From positions 2,294,001-2,358,000 of the forward strand of contig JAVFKD010000002.1 in the NCBI GenBank assembly GCA_036429605.1: a DNA stretch of 64,000 nt. The letters run 5' to 3'. This document shows, piece by piece, positions 10,828 to 20,024 of the stretch. Position 1 is the stretch's first letter. Every line of letters starts with the position of its first letter. Under the pieces are notes generated by a model. It did no database searches, was not told the DNA's origin, and worked only from the letters and a program-made list of their open reading frames with translations. Source of the stretch: Cladobotryum mycophilum. Lineage: Eukaryota; Ascomycota; Sordariomycetes; Hypocreales; Hypocreaceae. Made by a program: the position numbers and the translations under genes.

Positions 10828-13800
10828 TGTCATGGTTAATATCTAATCAGTAATCGGATCCTTAATCCGATCAGCTGGAGAAAGGTTGCTCGTATGCTTC
10901 AGTAGCATACGTACAGCATGGTCATTTTTTGGATTGGATTGTGTAATTATGGACTACACCCACCATAGGCTTAATCTCAAATACATGTACCGCCAGCTTG
11001 GTGTCTGTGGGCTCGCGTTTCTTAGGGATGGGCCTCTGATCTGACCCATTAGACTGCATCTCTTCTCCAATCTCAATAGTGGCAGCGATAAGGCGCTGTG
11101 GTCCCTTTTTGAACGGATCTGTGCATAGTTCCTAATCACCTCTACTGCCAACCTCTTTTATCTAGATCTTAGCTAGTTTCTCCCCGAAGAAATAGTTGTA
11201 GTAGTCTATTAGAGAGCATGCCTCTTATTATAACAAGTATCTTTAATGAATATCCCCTGGCCTGGCCCAGGCCTGCCCATTGTCTATGTCTTCAAAGCAC
11301 AAAAGTACCAATATGCCCATGAACCCGCTGTCAAAGGCAAGATAGCCCTCTCCGCCTCTAGTTCCTTCTTATACCGGTCACTACCTAACCGCAGTGTCAC
11401 GCCACCGCCCTCCGGATCTCTCGTTGGCCATCGAAGCAGCAGACTTGCCTATCCTGATATCATCTCTGCTATCCTACTATATCTGATATGTTATCTACTG
11501 AGCTCTTAAAGAGGTGCTTCGGTGCTAACTTTTTATACAACATGGTGGGAATCTCGATGATGAAAGGGGTGTGGGGAAGTACATAATCCCCTCCTCTTCA
11601 TACGTGCCTTGACCGTCTTCATCAGTGATTTTTCCCGCTTTTTTCTTGGTTTTCCAAGGCAAGACCCCCGGGCCTTTGCGATATTTTTGTTGGAGTGTGA
11701 CACAGGGTAGTCGCGGGCCAACTGAGTCAAACAACAAAGTCAGACCATTCAACAACCACAAAGGCAGAATCGTCCCATGAGCGGTACATAACAACCGCGG
11801 TACAAAGAAATGTAAAGATGGCTTAGCAATCAAGTTTACGATGGGAGAGATCGGTTCAAATGCCAACCATCCAAAAAAACGAATGTATTCACCCACCGAC
11901 TCTCCGAGTTCTATATGCACGCCTGTCACTCCCTCATCAAGCCGTCACAGCAACACAGAGCTGAATTTGTCTTTCACACGCACATGCCTAACTAAAGGAT
12001 CCATGGCAAATCTCTATCGCTCTCCGTGAATTGAACTATCGGACGGCATTGCATCAGCTTAGTGGTTTATGGAGTCTAGCTCGAATGTTTCACTGCTCAC
12101 ATCAACACCTTACAGCCAGTGCCTACGATGGCCATGCGATACTCTACAAATCGGTTTAAGAAGCCATTCATCAATAAATCTTTAGCATAAAACAGGTTGC
12201 TCAGTTCAATGCCCTTCTTTTCTAGAGTTTTGAGTAGGGTTACTGTTGGGGCGGTTGGCGGGCTCGACACAAATGAAGTACCTGACTATTCCAATTGCGA
12301 CTCACATCCGCGCATCCTGACCCCGCCAATAATTGTCACCCATCAACAAACATGCACAAACAAGATGAAGCCAACGACTTAGAGCTTTATAATGATGCAT
12401 GGTTTCTAGAAAGAAAAATAGTACTTAGAAATACATCAGCCGGGAAAGGTTGAAACTGGGAACAGATAATTACTCGCCGCTTTGATGAAGACTGGTTGCC
12501 CCTCTTCCTCCTCTTGTGAAACTCTTCGGGAAATGTTCATCGGTAGTGAACATCTGGAGGGGTTTTCTCAAGCCGAACCCGAACCCGTCTCTTTTGTCCT
12601 CTCCGAGAGACGGCCCCAGTCGGGCTCCATGCAATCTGACGAGCCTATCAGGATCCCTGCTCGATGGCTCGTGTGGGCGCACCATGCTTCACCCCTCATA
12701 TTATAAATTTTCCCAAAATAGCTTGAAGAGACCTCTGCGACGCAGCTAGAAGGACTGGCACATGTAGCGTATGCAAGAGCCATCATTAATTAGGTATATA
12801 TGGTATAGCATGGCAACATTTTAGAACAAGAATAATCAACTAGACATCAAGTTAAGGTGTCATACGGGACACAGACTGATCACGTCGCGGGGAACGTCTT
12901 ATTTGATCGAGCTTTGGGAGCTTCAATTAATGAGCAGCCCAAGCCATACCTGAGATTCTCAGTCGTCATCGCGCATCAAACATCCGTAACTTCAGGGAAT
13001 GATAGAGGAGACAAGACAAAACCCACTCTTCCATTGGATCCATCAACGTAGGGCAGAACCCGTGCTCAACATCACAAACTTCAAATCGTATCAACGGGGT
13101 GATAATCAAGGACAAAATGCGTATAATTCGATAGATTATCAGGTCATCCACTGATTCGGTACATGCAGTCCTCGAATCATGGGGCCCTTTCCATAAGCTG
13201 TTTTCACCGAAAGACTAACCTACTGTTGTTGAATCTTGGCGAATGAACCAAATGGTGGCGAGTTGCATCGATAGTTTGTGTTCGTGACTACCCTGAACTT
13301 CCAGCATAAAGTATTCCTTGATTAAGATCAAATGATGAAGTGCCCTCTTGGGAATAAGAGAATTAAAGTCTTGGGTGCACATTAATCTTATAGGCTTTAA
13401 ACAGCCGGATCACTGCCCATTGCCTCGGTAGTCAAGCATGAGCAATTGAGTCTAGGAAAGCTAATTACAACATGCATATGAAGCTTCGAGCAATCTGGGG
13501 AAGCTCCAAAGCTTACAAGCTATTCTAAATAGACACGCATGGTCGTAACATTAACTTTTCAATGGAGTTCAAGGAATTGACAACTTGACGCCTGTTTGAA
13601 TTGCCTTTCAAGCTACATCTACGATAGAATCCCCCAGAGTTTTGCCATACGCTCAACACGGCCACCAAGATCTCAATGCCGCACATTTCACTTTCACAAA
13701 GCTCATTCAATGCTCACGGCGGGCAAGTCTCATGTGAAGGCACAAGAAAAGATCCCGTTAATGGCAAACATTGACCCCGATGCAAATGATTTCCGAGGAT

Positions 13801-13964
13801 CTAACCCTCCAAAAACTCCCACCTAATCCCCTCACTTTCCCAGGTCTCACGAGTGGACTCATGGTGAGGATTTTTGTCCCCCATTTTTTTAGAGTACATG
13901 CCGTTGTATTTTTTTGCGCCATGCATCATAAAGATTTGTTTAACCTAAAAGAGACAGGATTCGC
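10828..13964. other. 3.1-kb gene-poor accessory DNA
   Basis: No convincing gene was found. It is A/T-rich, with many TA steps in 11150-11250 and 12700-13600. It contains repeat copy 2 (11252..11324). A 134-codon open frame on the minus strand (11525..11929) starts with GTG and matches nothing recognised. This stretch separates the accessory left end from the core genes starting with RPS10. Confidence 0.55.
11252..11324 (+). repeat. Dispersed relic repeat, copy 2
   Basis: This is the partner of 8856..8928, ungapped over 73 bp. The open frame here runs from 11246, with PGPGLPIVYVFKAQKYQYAHE, and loses similarity to copy 1 after the HE codons. Confidence 0.75.
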
Positions 13965-14618
13965 TTAGGAGGGAGGAGCAGCACCACGGCCACGGCCGAA
14001 ACCACCACGGCTGTTGAAAATCACAGGTTAGCTGGTTGTTTGATACCCAAGGACAGTTTCCAGAGAGGAAAAAAAAGGGGAATTCTCACAATTGAGGAGC
14101 AAACTCGCTAGGAGCACCACCGGTCTCCTTACCCTCGCCGCCAGCCTCTCTCCTTCGGTATCCACCCTCACGGTCGCCACGATCGCCACCACGTCCACGG
14201 CCGCCGAATGGCCGACGCTCACGCTCACCCTCGCCGAGCATGCCACGGGGAGGAGCGTGCGATCGCTGCTGCTTGATGTGGGTAGCAGGAACGATCTCGG
14301 CGGGCAGGTGAAGCCATTCACGGAGGTAGTCCAGACCCTCGGGGGTCAGGGTGTAGTAGTAGTATTGCCAAGAGAACTGAGTCTTGACATAGCCGCGAGA
14401 GGTGAGGGACTGGGCAGCTTTGATGACGAAGAGGTTCTTGGTGTCAATATCGGGGTGCTTGGGGAGGTTGTAGTCCTTCTGCGCGACGAGGACGCCCTCG
14501 CGGAAGAGGTACTGTTCAAAATTCAACGTCAGCGAAACTTTCGTTTCCTCGCCATTCTCCCGTTCGATCGTCAAAATACCTCGTGAATCTTCTTGCGGTC
14601 GGCCTTGGGAATCAACAT
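13965..14618 (-). CDS. RPS10: 40S ribosomal protein S10 (eS10)
   Basis: eS10 is a small-subunit ribosomal protein near the mRNA entry/head region. Exons are 14580..14618 (MLIPKADRKKIHE), 14090..14511 and 13965..14010, for 168 residues. The conserved core is present: YLFREGVLVAQKDYNLPKH, KNLFVIKAAQSLTSRGYVK, FSWQYYYYTLTPEGLDYLREWLHLP and VPATHIKQQ. An Arg/Gly-rich tail ends FGRGRGAAPPS. Introns are 68 and 79 nt. The short first exon and the final 15-residue RG exon are typical of this gene in filamentous fungi. It is transcribed away from the SDE2-like gene, with 462 bp between the starts. Confidence 0.96.
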
Positions 14619-15080
14619 CGTGGCGGTTTGGCTTGCTCGGGTCGATGTTGGAAGTTGGCAGATTTTCGGACGGGCGTACCAAGTCTCGAAATGGATAACT
14701 TTTGTGGGCGGAAGCCCTACAAGAAATTCCAACCTAGCGAGGTGGGGTGGCTCAATGTTGTGCGTTGTGGCTGAACTCACGTGATGATAGGGATGATAAG
14801 ATGCGCTAGCCTCCCATGTGGCGCAGGTAAGCCTCAACCTTGCATGACGAAGTTTCCTGCAAAGTCAAAGGGATCGGACTTCAAACCTTCGTTTGCCTGG
14901 AGGGTATATAATCAACTCGTCCCCCATCACCCACAGGAAGCGCATCTTTTTCTTCCGGCAAACGCTTGCAGACAATCAATCCACTACAGAATCTCGTCAA
15001 TCCATCAAATCAGACACGTCTATTTCACCGCCTGCGACGCAATCATACTCGTTCAAACATTATCAATTCATCGCATCAAG
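14619..15080. promoter_or_regulatory. Divergent promoter RPS10 / SDE2-like
   Basis: These 462 bp lie between the two divergent start codons. The 3' half, towards the SDE2-like gene, is C/T- and A/C-rich and is probably 5' leader. No operator could be assigned. Confidence 0.55.
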
Positions 15081-15925
15081 ATGTCTCCAGTTCTCAACGT
15101 CTTCGTTTCCACCTTTGGTGGTCTCGGTCTGCCACCGACACTCGTCTTGCGAGTCCCTCCATCTACAACCATCTCAGAATTTCGCGACGAACTCGATGAG
15201 AGACTACCCGCTAAAGCCGCCGAGTCTAGGCTCATCCTGACAACACTCTCAAATCGTCAACTCCCTGAAATCTCCGAGGCGCCCATTTCTAAATATCTAT
15301 CTACAACTGAGGATGACTTCCTGTCACTCCGACTTGGTCTTCCGCTATGTGGTGGTAAGGGTGGTTTCGGCTCCCAGCTCCGAGCCGCCGGTGGTCGCAT
15401 GTCGTCGCGAAAGAAGCAAAAGGACGACAACGGCTCCAGCCGCAACCTTGATGGGCGACGACTCCGCACTGTAAATGAAGCCAAGGCGCTGGCCGAGTAT
15501 CTCGCCATCAAGCCTGAGATGGAGAAGAAGGAAAAAGAGAGGCGACGCGAGAGATGGGAGGAGATTGTCGAATTGGCGGAGCGCAGAGAAGCTGAGATCA
15601 AGTCCGGTGGCAAAGGCAAACTTGATGGAAAATGGGTCGAGGACAAGGAAGAAAGCAATGAGCGCACGCGACTCGCGGTGCTGGCTGCCATGAAGTCAGG
15701 AAACTACAAGGACAACCTCAGCACCTCTCTTGAATCCAACGCGACGGCGCAAAGTAACAGCAACAGCGGTTCTGCCAGCGATGCCGAGGATTCCGAGACT
15801 TCAACGGAATCACCTCCCCCGCAGAAGCTGCAAAGTCAGAAAAGGCCAAGCCCAAAGCCTTCTTTGGTTTCGATGAGGATGATGAGTTTATGAGTTCTGA
15901 TGAAGAGGATGAAGATAAGAAGTGA
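15081..15925 (+). CDS. SDE2: Sde2-like ubiquitin-fold splicing/genome-stability protein
   Basis: Sde2 is made with an N-terminal ubiquitin-like fold that is cut after a Gly-Gly; the freed Lys-starting part acts in intron-specific pre-mRNA splicing and telomere silencing. Here residues 1-90 form the ubiquitin-like part, ending GLPLCGG, then the hallmark KGGFGSQLRAAGGRMSS. Next are RNLDGRRLRTVNEAK and a long charged helix. The C-terminal tail is Ser-rich. The uninterrupted frame ends at 15893 with an unrelated tail, but one more C in the five-C run 15816..15820 gives the expected acidic end KAFFGFDEDDEFMSSDEEDED, stopping at 15925 (281 residues). Alternatively a 71-nt intron 15754..15824 restores the same end, but its GTAACA donor is poor and it removes coding-like sequence. 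ATG 15081 is chosen because similarity begins there. Confidence 0.9.
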
Positions 15926-16250
15926 ACATAATCACAGAAAGGGGCATATCATTCAAATTGGTTATAACATTGGCGACATGTATTATTACAAGGGACGGAG
16001 ATGGCGTTTGAGATTCTGAGATTTACAGCATAGCAGCGACGAATGTCTGTTTTACATGATACCAATACTTCAATGCAAATCGCAAAAGATACGTCATTGG
16101 TTCACTTCATGCATGTCCAATGTGAAAAAATTGTCTGACGCTCAGCTCCTTGTGGATTGTCTACCGAGCTTTCGCAAGGCGTACATACAGATGCAGCTTG
16201 GCTGCTCAATCCCACCCTTCTATCAGCCCGTATAGTCCCCAATGCATGAT
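15926..16250. other. Convergent 3' flanks
   Basis: These are the 3' untranslated regions of the SDE2-like gene and COX12. No other feature was seen. Confidence 0.5.
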
Positions 16251-16841
16251 TTAGTCCAACTTGACAGGGAAGTTTCCACCCTCTGCGTGATAGTTAGTTT
16301 CCAGGCATATTTCTTCGGAATGACAGGGCAATATACCTCGCTGGTCATCCCATCGCGAGTACCATCCTGAGGGGCAGAGTGATCGGTAGGCGTGCCAGAA
16401 CTATAACAACATCTCAGCATTCAATGATCCCTCCCGTACATCCTTCCTTTCCCCGGCAAATTTCGTACCTGCTTGCAGGGGGCAAAGTCCTCTCCTCTGG
16501 CGGTGATGCACTTGTGGTAGTCGACGTAGTTTTGCCAGCAGTGCTTGGTCTGGTTCACGTTGGGGAAGCGGGCATCAGTGCCTGCGCAGCTTGGAGATTA
16601 GCCATTTCCGTCGCAAAGTTTTTCTTTGCCTGTTGGGAGCAATTGGATCGGTATCGAATCGTCGTGGGGGAGGAGGTGGTCGGTCGTCTTACCAGCTGTT
16701 CAATTCAGTTAGCCTCGGGTCAAATGCAACTGCAAAAAGCAGCAACACTTTGTTCTCTGTTTTTCAAAGAGGGATTATTCCGGGGCTCGGCATACCAGTG
16801 ACAAACTTGAAGGGCTTGGTGACAAGCTCGTCGTCGGACAT
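16251..16841 (-). CDS. COX12: Cytochrome c oxidase subunit VIb (Cox12/COX6B)
   Basis: This is an intermembrane-space subunit of complex IV with a twin Cys motif fold. Exons are 16796..16841 (MSDDELVTKPFKFVT), 16469..16581, 16337..16400 and 16251..16282, for 84 residues, the usual family length. The core reads TDARFPNVNQTKHCWQNYVD then YHKCITARGEDFAPCKQ. The CX9C pairs are C-W-Q-N-Y-V-D-Y-H-K-C and CKQFWHAYRSLC. The protein ends GGNFPVKLD. Donors are GTATGC, GTACGA and GTATAT. The first intron (214 nt) is long for this window; a missed microexon is not needed, since phases agree. The gene is divergent from an NDUFA4-like gene 378 bp away. Confidence 0.94.
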
Positions 16842-17219
16842 TTTGAAGAATTGCGATTTCTCGTCTTTTCGCTCAGCGGAAGTTGCTTTTTCGGAGGGTC
16901 CCGGCAGGGGCGATATTGGAAGCTCGGGGGTGAGGTTTGCAATTGGGGGAGGATTGAAATCATGCGTCCGAAACGAACGGCTGGGCGGCTTCGAATCAGA
17001 TGTTCCGGATTGAAATGTGTGCCTGAGGCCGAAGTAGCCAATCAAAAGGGCTGACTGTGTCTAAAGGTGGGGCTATTACTCGCAGAGACCTCCAAATGCC
17101 AAATGAGCCCACTAAGCGTTAGAAACACTCTCTCTGACGGAAAGGCGACATTTTTCCATATACAACAACCCCAATTCAACAAGCATTCCGCTTCGACACT
17201 CTCCACTCCGCTCGTCACA
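16842..17219. promoter_or_regulatory. Divergent promoter with CCAAT boxes (COX12 / NDUFA4-like)
   Basis: CCAAT lies on the plus strand at 17038..17042 (CCAATCA), and on the minus strand at 16942..16946 and 16915..16919. The fungal HAP/CBC complex binds CCAAT and is known to control respiratory genes. That it acts here on both genes is inference. Confidence 0.6.
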
Positions 17220-17761
17220 ATGCGTTCCACCGCTGCTCTCAGAATGTTCCGTCCCACGGCTCGCATGATGCGACCAGTTCCCGTACGTTGAAGCCTTTGG
17301 AAGGGTGAGGAGAGAGAGAGAGAGAGAGTCGAAGACTTGCTAACACCTCGGTTGGATATAGAAGGAGGACCAGGCCGGTATGTGACGCATTCGCCAACCC
17401 ATTGGCACCCACCGAGCTCTTCGATAAGCTGCGAAAGAAAATCCATGACGAGATCTATATTGACACATGCAATCTTCTTCAAGGCCACACCATCTCCCAG
17501 CGATTGCGCAAGCTCAAGCAGATCCCTCCTGAGCTGTTCCCTCTTGGTACGAATTACAGATGAAACCCCATCTCGAAAAATAAAAATCATTACGTCTTTT
17601 CTAACCAGAAATTCTCCCCCAGCTATCGTCGTTGGCTTCGCCCTCTTCGCCGCCGGCTACTCCAGCGCCCGCAAGTTCATCGTCGACAAGAACCTCCGGC
17701 TGTCCAGACAGGGTGCCGCTCACCGCGCCGAGCAGGAAGGCTCCCACGGGGGGAGCACTAA
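17220..17761 (+). CDS. NDUFA4/MLRQ-like mitochondrial membrane protein
   Basis: Members of the MLRQ (NDUFA4/B12D) family are single-span inner-membrane proteins first assigned to complex I and, in mammals, to complex IV. Exons are 17220..17282, 17362..17377 (16 nt), 17484..17546 and 17623 onward. The product begins MRSTAALRMFRPTARMM (a basic mitochondrial presequence), then HTISQRLRKLKQIPPELFPL, the membrane segment AIVVGFALFAAGYSSARKF and LRLSRQGAAHR. As written, the frame runs on to 18017 with an unrelated 90-residue tail. One extra G in the six-G run 17748..17753 ends the protein after GGEH at 17761 (93 residues, normal for the family), so 17761 is taken as the true end. Donor/acceptor pairs are clear, and the last intron has CTAAC. 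Confidence 0.85.
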
Positions 17762-18051
17762 AGCCATCATCGGAAGCTGGATAAGCGGGCAATCCATGCC
17801 GAATTATTACTTTACTTTGTCATCATGGAGTGCCGCGGCGGCAGGAGGGAGAGGAGGAAGGTTGAACACTGTATATGTCGATACGCATAGGGCGGCATGC
17901 CGAATGGAAAAAAACATGGCTTGTTTGACTACTCATTTCACTTGTGCGCAATGTTCCATTATAGACGTAATCATGACACTATTCTGTTCCCATAACACCG
18001 TCGCTATGCACATGTAACGAAATTAAAGTATACAAGTTTCGTCCGTCCCTC

Positions 18052-18554
18052 TCACTCCAGTTTAGGTCCAGCGACATCCAATCCCTCTAATCCCTGCATA
18101 GGATCAGGAGCTTCTTGTTGAAGGGCCCTGTCCTCTGCACCTTGCTCCTCCGCGGCATGTTCAGCCAGCCAAGTCTCCTATAAAGCAAAAGTTAGAAATA
18201 AATCCTCGTATAAGGAGCATGAGCCATGTTTACCTGTTCCCAGACAGCCTTCTTGCTCCCCAATCCCTCATCTGCGCTCTTGGGAGCTTTGGCTTGTGAC
18301 ACCTTGATAACCCGCCCAAAGAATTCCGACTGGTCCATGTTGTCGATGGCCTCCTTGGCATCCGCACTATCTTCATATTCCACATAGGCGAAACCCTTGT
18401 GAGGATCCGTAGAGTTTGGCGCGTCCGACTTGGGGAGCTGCACCTCCACGATTTCTCCAAAGGGGATGAAGGCGTCAAAGACATGTGTGTTTGTGACGAG
18501 GGGTGCAAGACCTCCCACATACACGGTAGCTTTCCAGCGAGCTGCGTCGGTCAT
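18052..18554 (-). CDS. Single-RRM RNA-binding protein
   Basis: Exons are 18234..18554 and 18052..18177, for 148 residues, with an intron donor GTAAAC. One RRM fills residues 8-90: RNP2 is VYVGGL and RNP1 is KGFAYVEYED, followed by FFGRVIKVSQAKAP. After it come EGLGSKKAVWEQETWLAEHA and an acidic, Gln/Glu-rich tail. The arrangement resembles the RRM of Cyp33/PPIE-like proteins, but without a cyclophilin domain. A role in splicing is plausible from the family and not shown by the sequence. The start ATG is placed directly before the RRM, as in relatives. Confidence 0.88.
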
Positions 18555-19234
18555 TTTTCAGATTTATGAAAATAATATTTGTAGATAAATGAGTTGAAGC
18601 TCTTGAAAATTGACCTGAGATGAAAAGAAGACGTGTGTTTATCCCTTAGTTTGCGAGTGAAGCTTCTTGGTTCACTGAGGACTGAGCTTGAGACCTTGGT
18701 TCTTTCTGCACCGAGGTTTCTCCGACCTCTCACCAACGACCTCAGAAACGACGATGTTGACTCTGAGAGATGGCCTGGCTTGAGAATGGCCTGCAAATAG
18801 CTTCATTCTATGTCTTCTATATCTGATGAAACGGTAGTGCTCATAGACTCTCAATTGGAAGAGGCATTTGGGAAATGGAGGAGCAGAGTCTGATTGGTTG
18901 ACTTGGATATTCCATTTTCTACTACCCTACACTTCAACATTAATCCCAAGTTCGTGCTCTCTGATCAACAAACTAGCTAGCCATCGCAGAGGTAGAATGG
19001 ACTAAGAGTGGAAAGATGGAATGACTTAGAATAATACGAATTACGAAGTGCGTATGTATGACGGACCGACGGAATCAACAATTGCCCGATATTAGCGTCC
19101 ATCTCAGCTATACAGTATCCAGTTGTACAGAACACCAAACAACTTGCATCCAAAACTTTCAAGATAATCTAGTTGGCATTTTACGAAATATCTAGAAAGC
19201 GTATTTGACCCAAAATATCCAGGAATTCATCAAC
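18555..19234. promoter_or_regulatory. Divergent intergenic region
   Basis: It separates the RRM gene (minus) from the DUF4267-like gene (plus). No recognised element or extra gene was seen. Confidence 0.45.
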
Positions 19235-19683
19235 ATGTCCTTCGTCTCTCCATCGACCTGGAACACCCTCGGCCTCGGCACAGCAGCCGGCTTCGCTGTC
19301 CTAGGCACGTACGCCATCATCGCACCCAATCGCACTGGCGAACTCTTCGGCCTCCAATCTTGGTCCAGCAAGCCTGGCAAGACCAGTATGACAGGCGTAG
19401 CCGCCCTCGTCGGCTCTCGCGACCTAACTATTGCCGCAGCGCTGTTTGGCCTATACCATGCGGGGCAGACGGATGCCATGGGGACAGTGATCCTCAGTTC
19501 CATGGCGATTTGCGTAGTGGACATCTATCTCGTCTGGATTAGAAAGAGATGGACAGAGTAAGTCTATCCCATCATTCCCTCAACACCTTCCCTAATGGTA
19601 TTGTTCCTAGGGTGGTAGCCTTTACCGTTGGTACTGCTATCTGGGCAACTATTGGTTTGGGTCTGAAAGGCTATTTCAACTAA
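19235..19683 (+). CDS. DUF4267-like small integral membrane protein
   Basis: Exons are 19235..19557 and 19611..19683 (53-nt intron, donor GTAAGT, branch CCTAATGG), for 131 residues. There are four likely membrane segments: LGLGTAAGFAVLGTYAIIAP, the segment around SRDLTIAAALFGLYHAG, MGTVILSSMAICVVDIYLVW, and VVAFTVGTAIWATIGLGL at the C-terminus. The xSRDLxxG/A pattern followed by A-M-G-T is typical of the DUF4267 family, which has no known function. The first in-frame ATG upstream (19205) is an alternative start; MSFVSPSTWN is preferred by analogy with relatives. Confidence 0.78.
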
Positions 19684-20024
19684 GGACAACTACCCCTTAC
19701 CAGATATATCTGTGTGATCTCCACTCATCTCATATAACAGGCTTGTATTAGTACCAATGTCAAATTCAACCAACTTCATTCGAGCTCGAGAATCCCAAGT
19801 AAAGTGTCACATAGTGTAATTTCATCTAGAACCAAAATGATAACACCCCATAGATGGCCACTAAGAAGTGATACTCATCAATACTTTTGTTGTCTAACTC
19901 AAGATACCCTACAACTCTTTCATCAATGTCTCATACGATTCATCGATCTCATTCCGCATCCGAGCGGCGTTTTACACATCATAACTCTGTCTCCATATAC
20001 AATTCCAGAAATATTACCTTGCCA
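19684..20024. other. Convergent 3' flanks
   Basis: The 341 bp between the stop codons of the DUF4267-like gene and SEC31 hold no gene. Confidence 0.5.

Noticed and set aside
11525..11929. 134-codon open frame on the minus strand
   Set aside because: It starts with GTG, has no recognised motif and no convincing upstream exon. It could be a relic but cannot be supported.
15754..15824. Intron as the explanation for the Sde2 frame change
   Set aside because: It would restore the frame, but the GTAACA donor is weak, no good branch site is present and the removed sequence is Ser/Glu-rich like the family tail. A missing C is preferred.
17378..17483. Coding reading of TELFDKLRKKIHDEIY in the NDUFA4-like gene
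   Set aside because: It looks protein-like, but splicing 17377 to 17484 gives the family sequence GHTISQRLRKLKQIP in frame, so this is intron.
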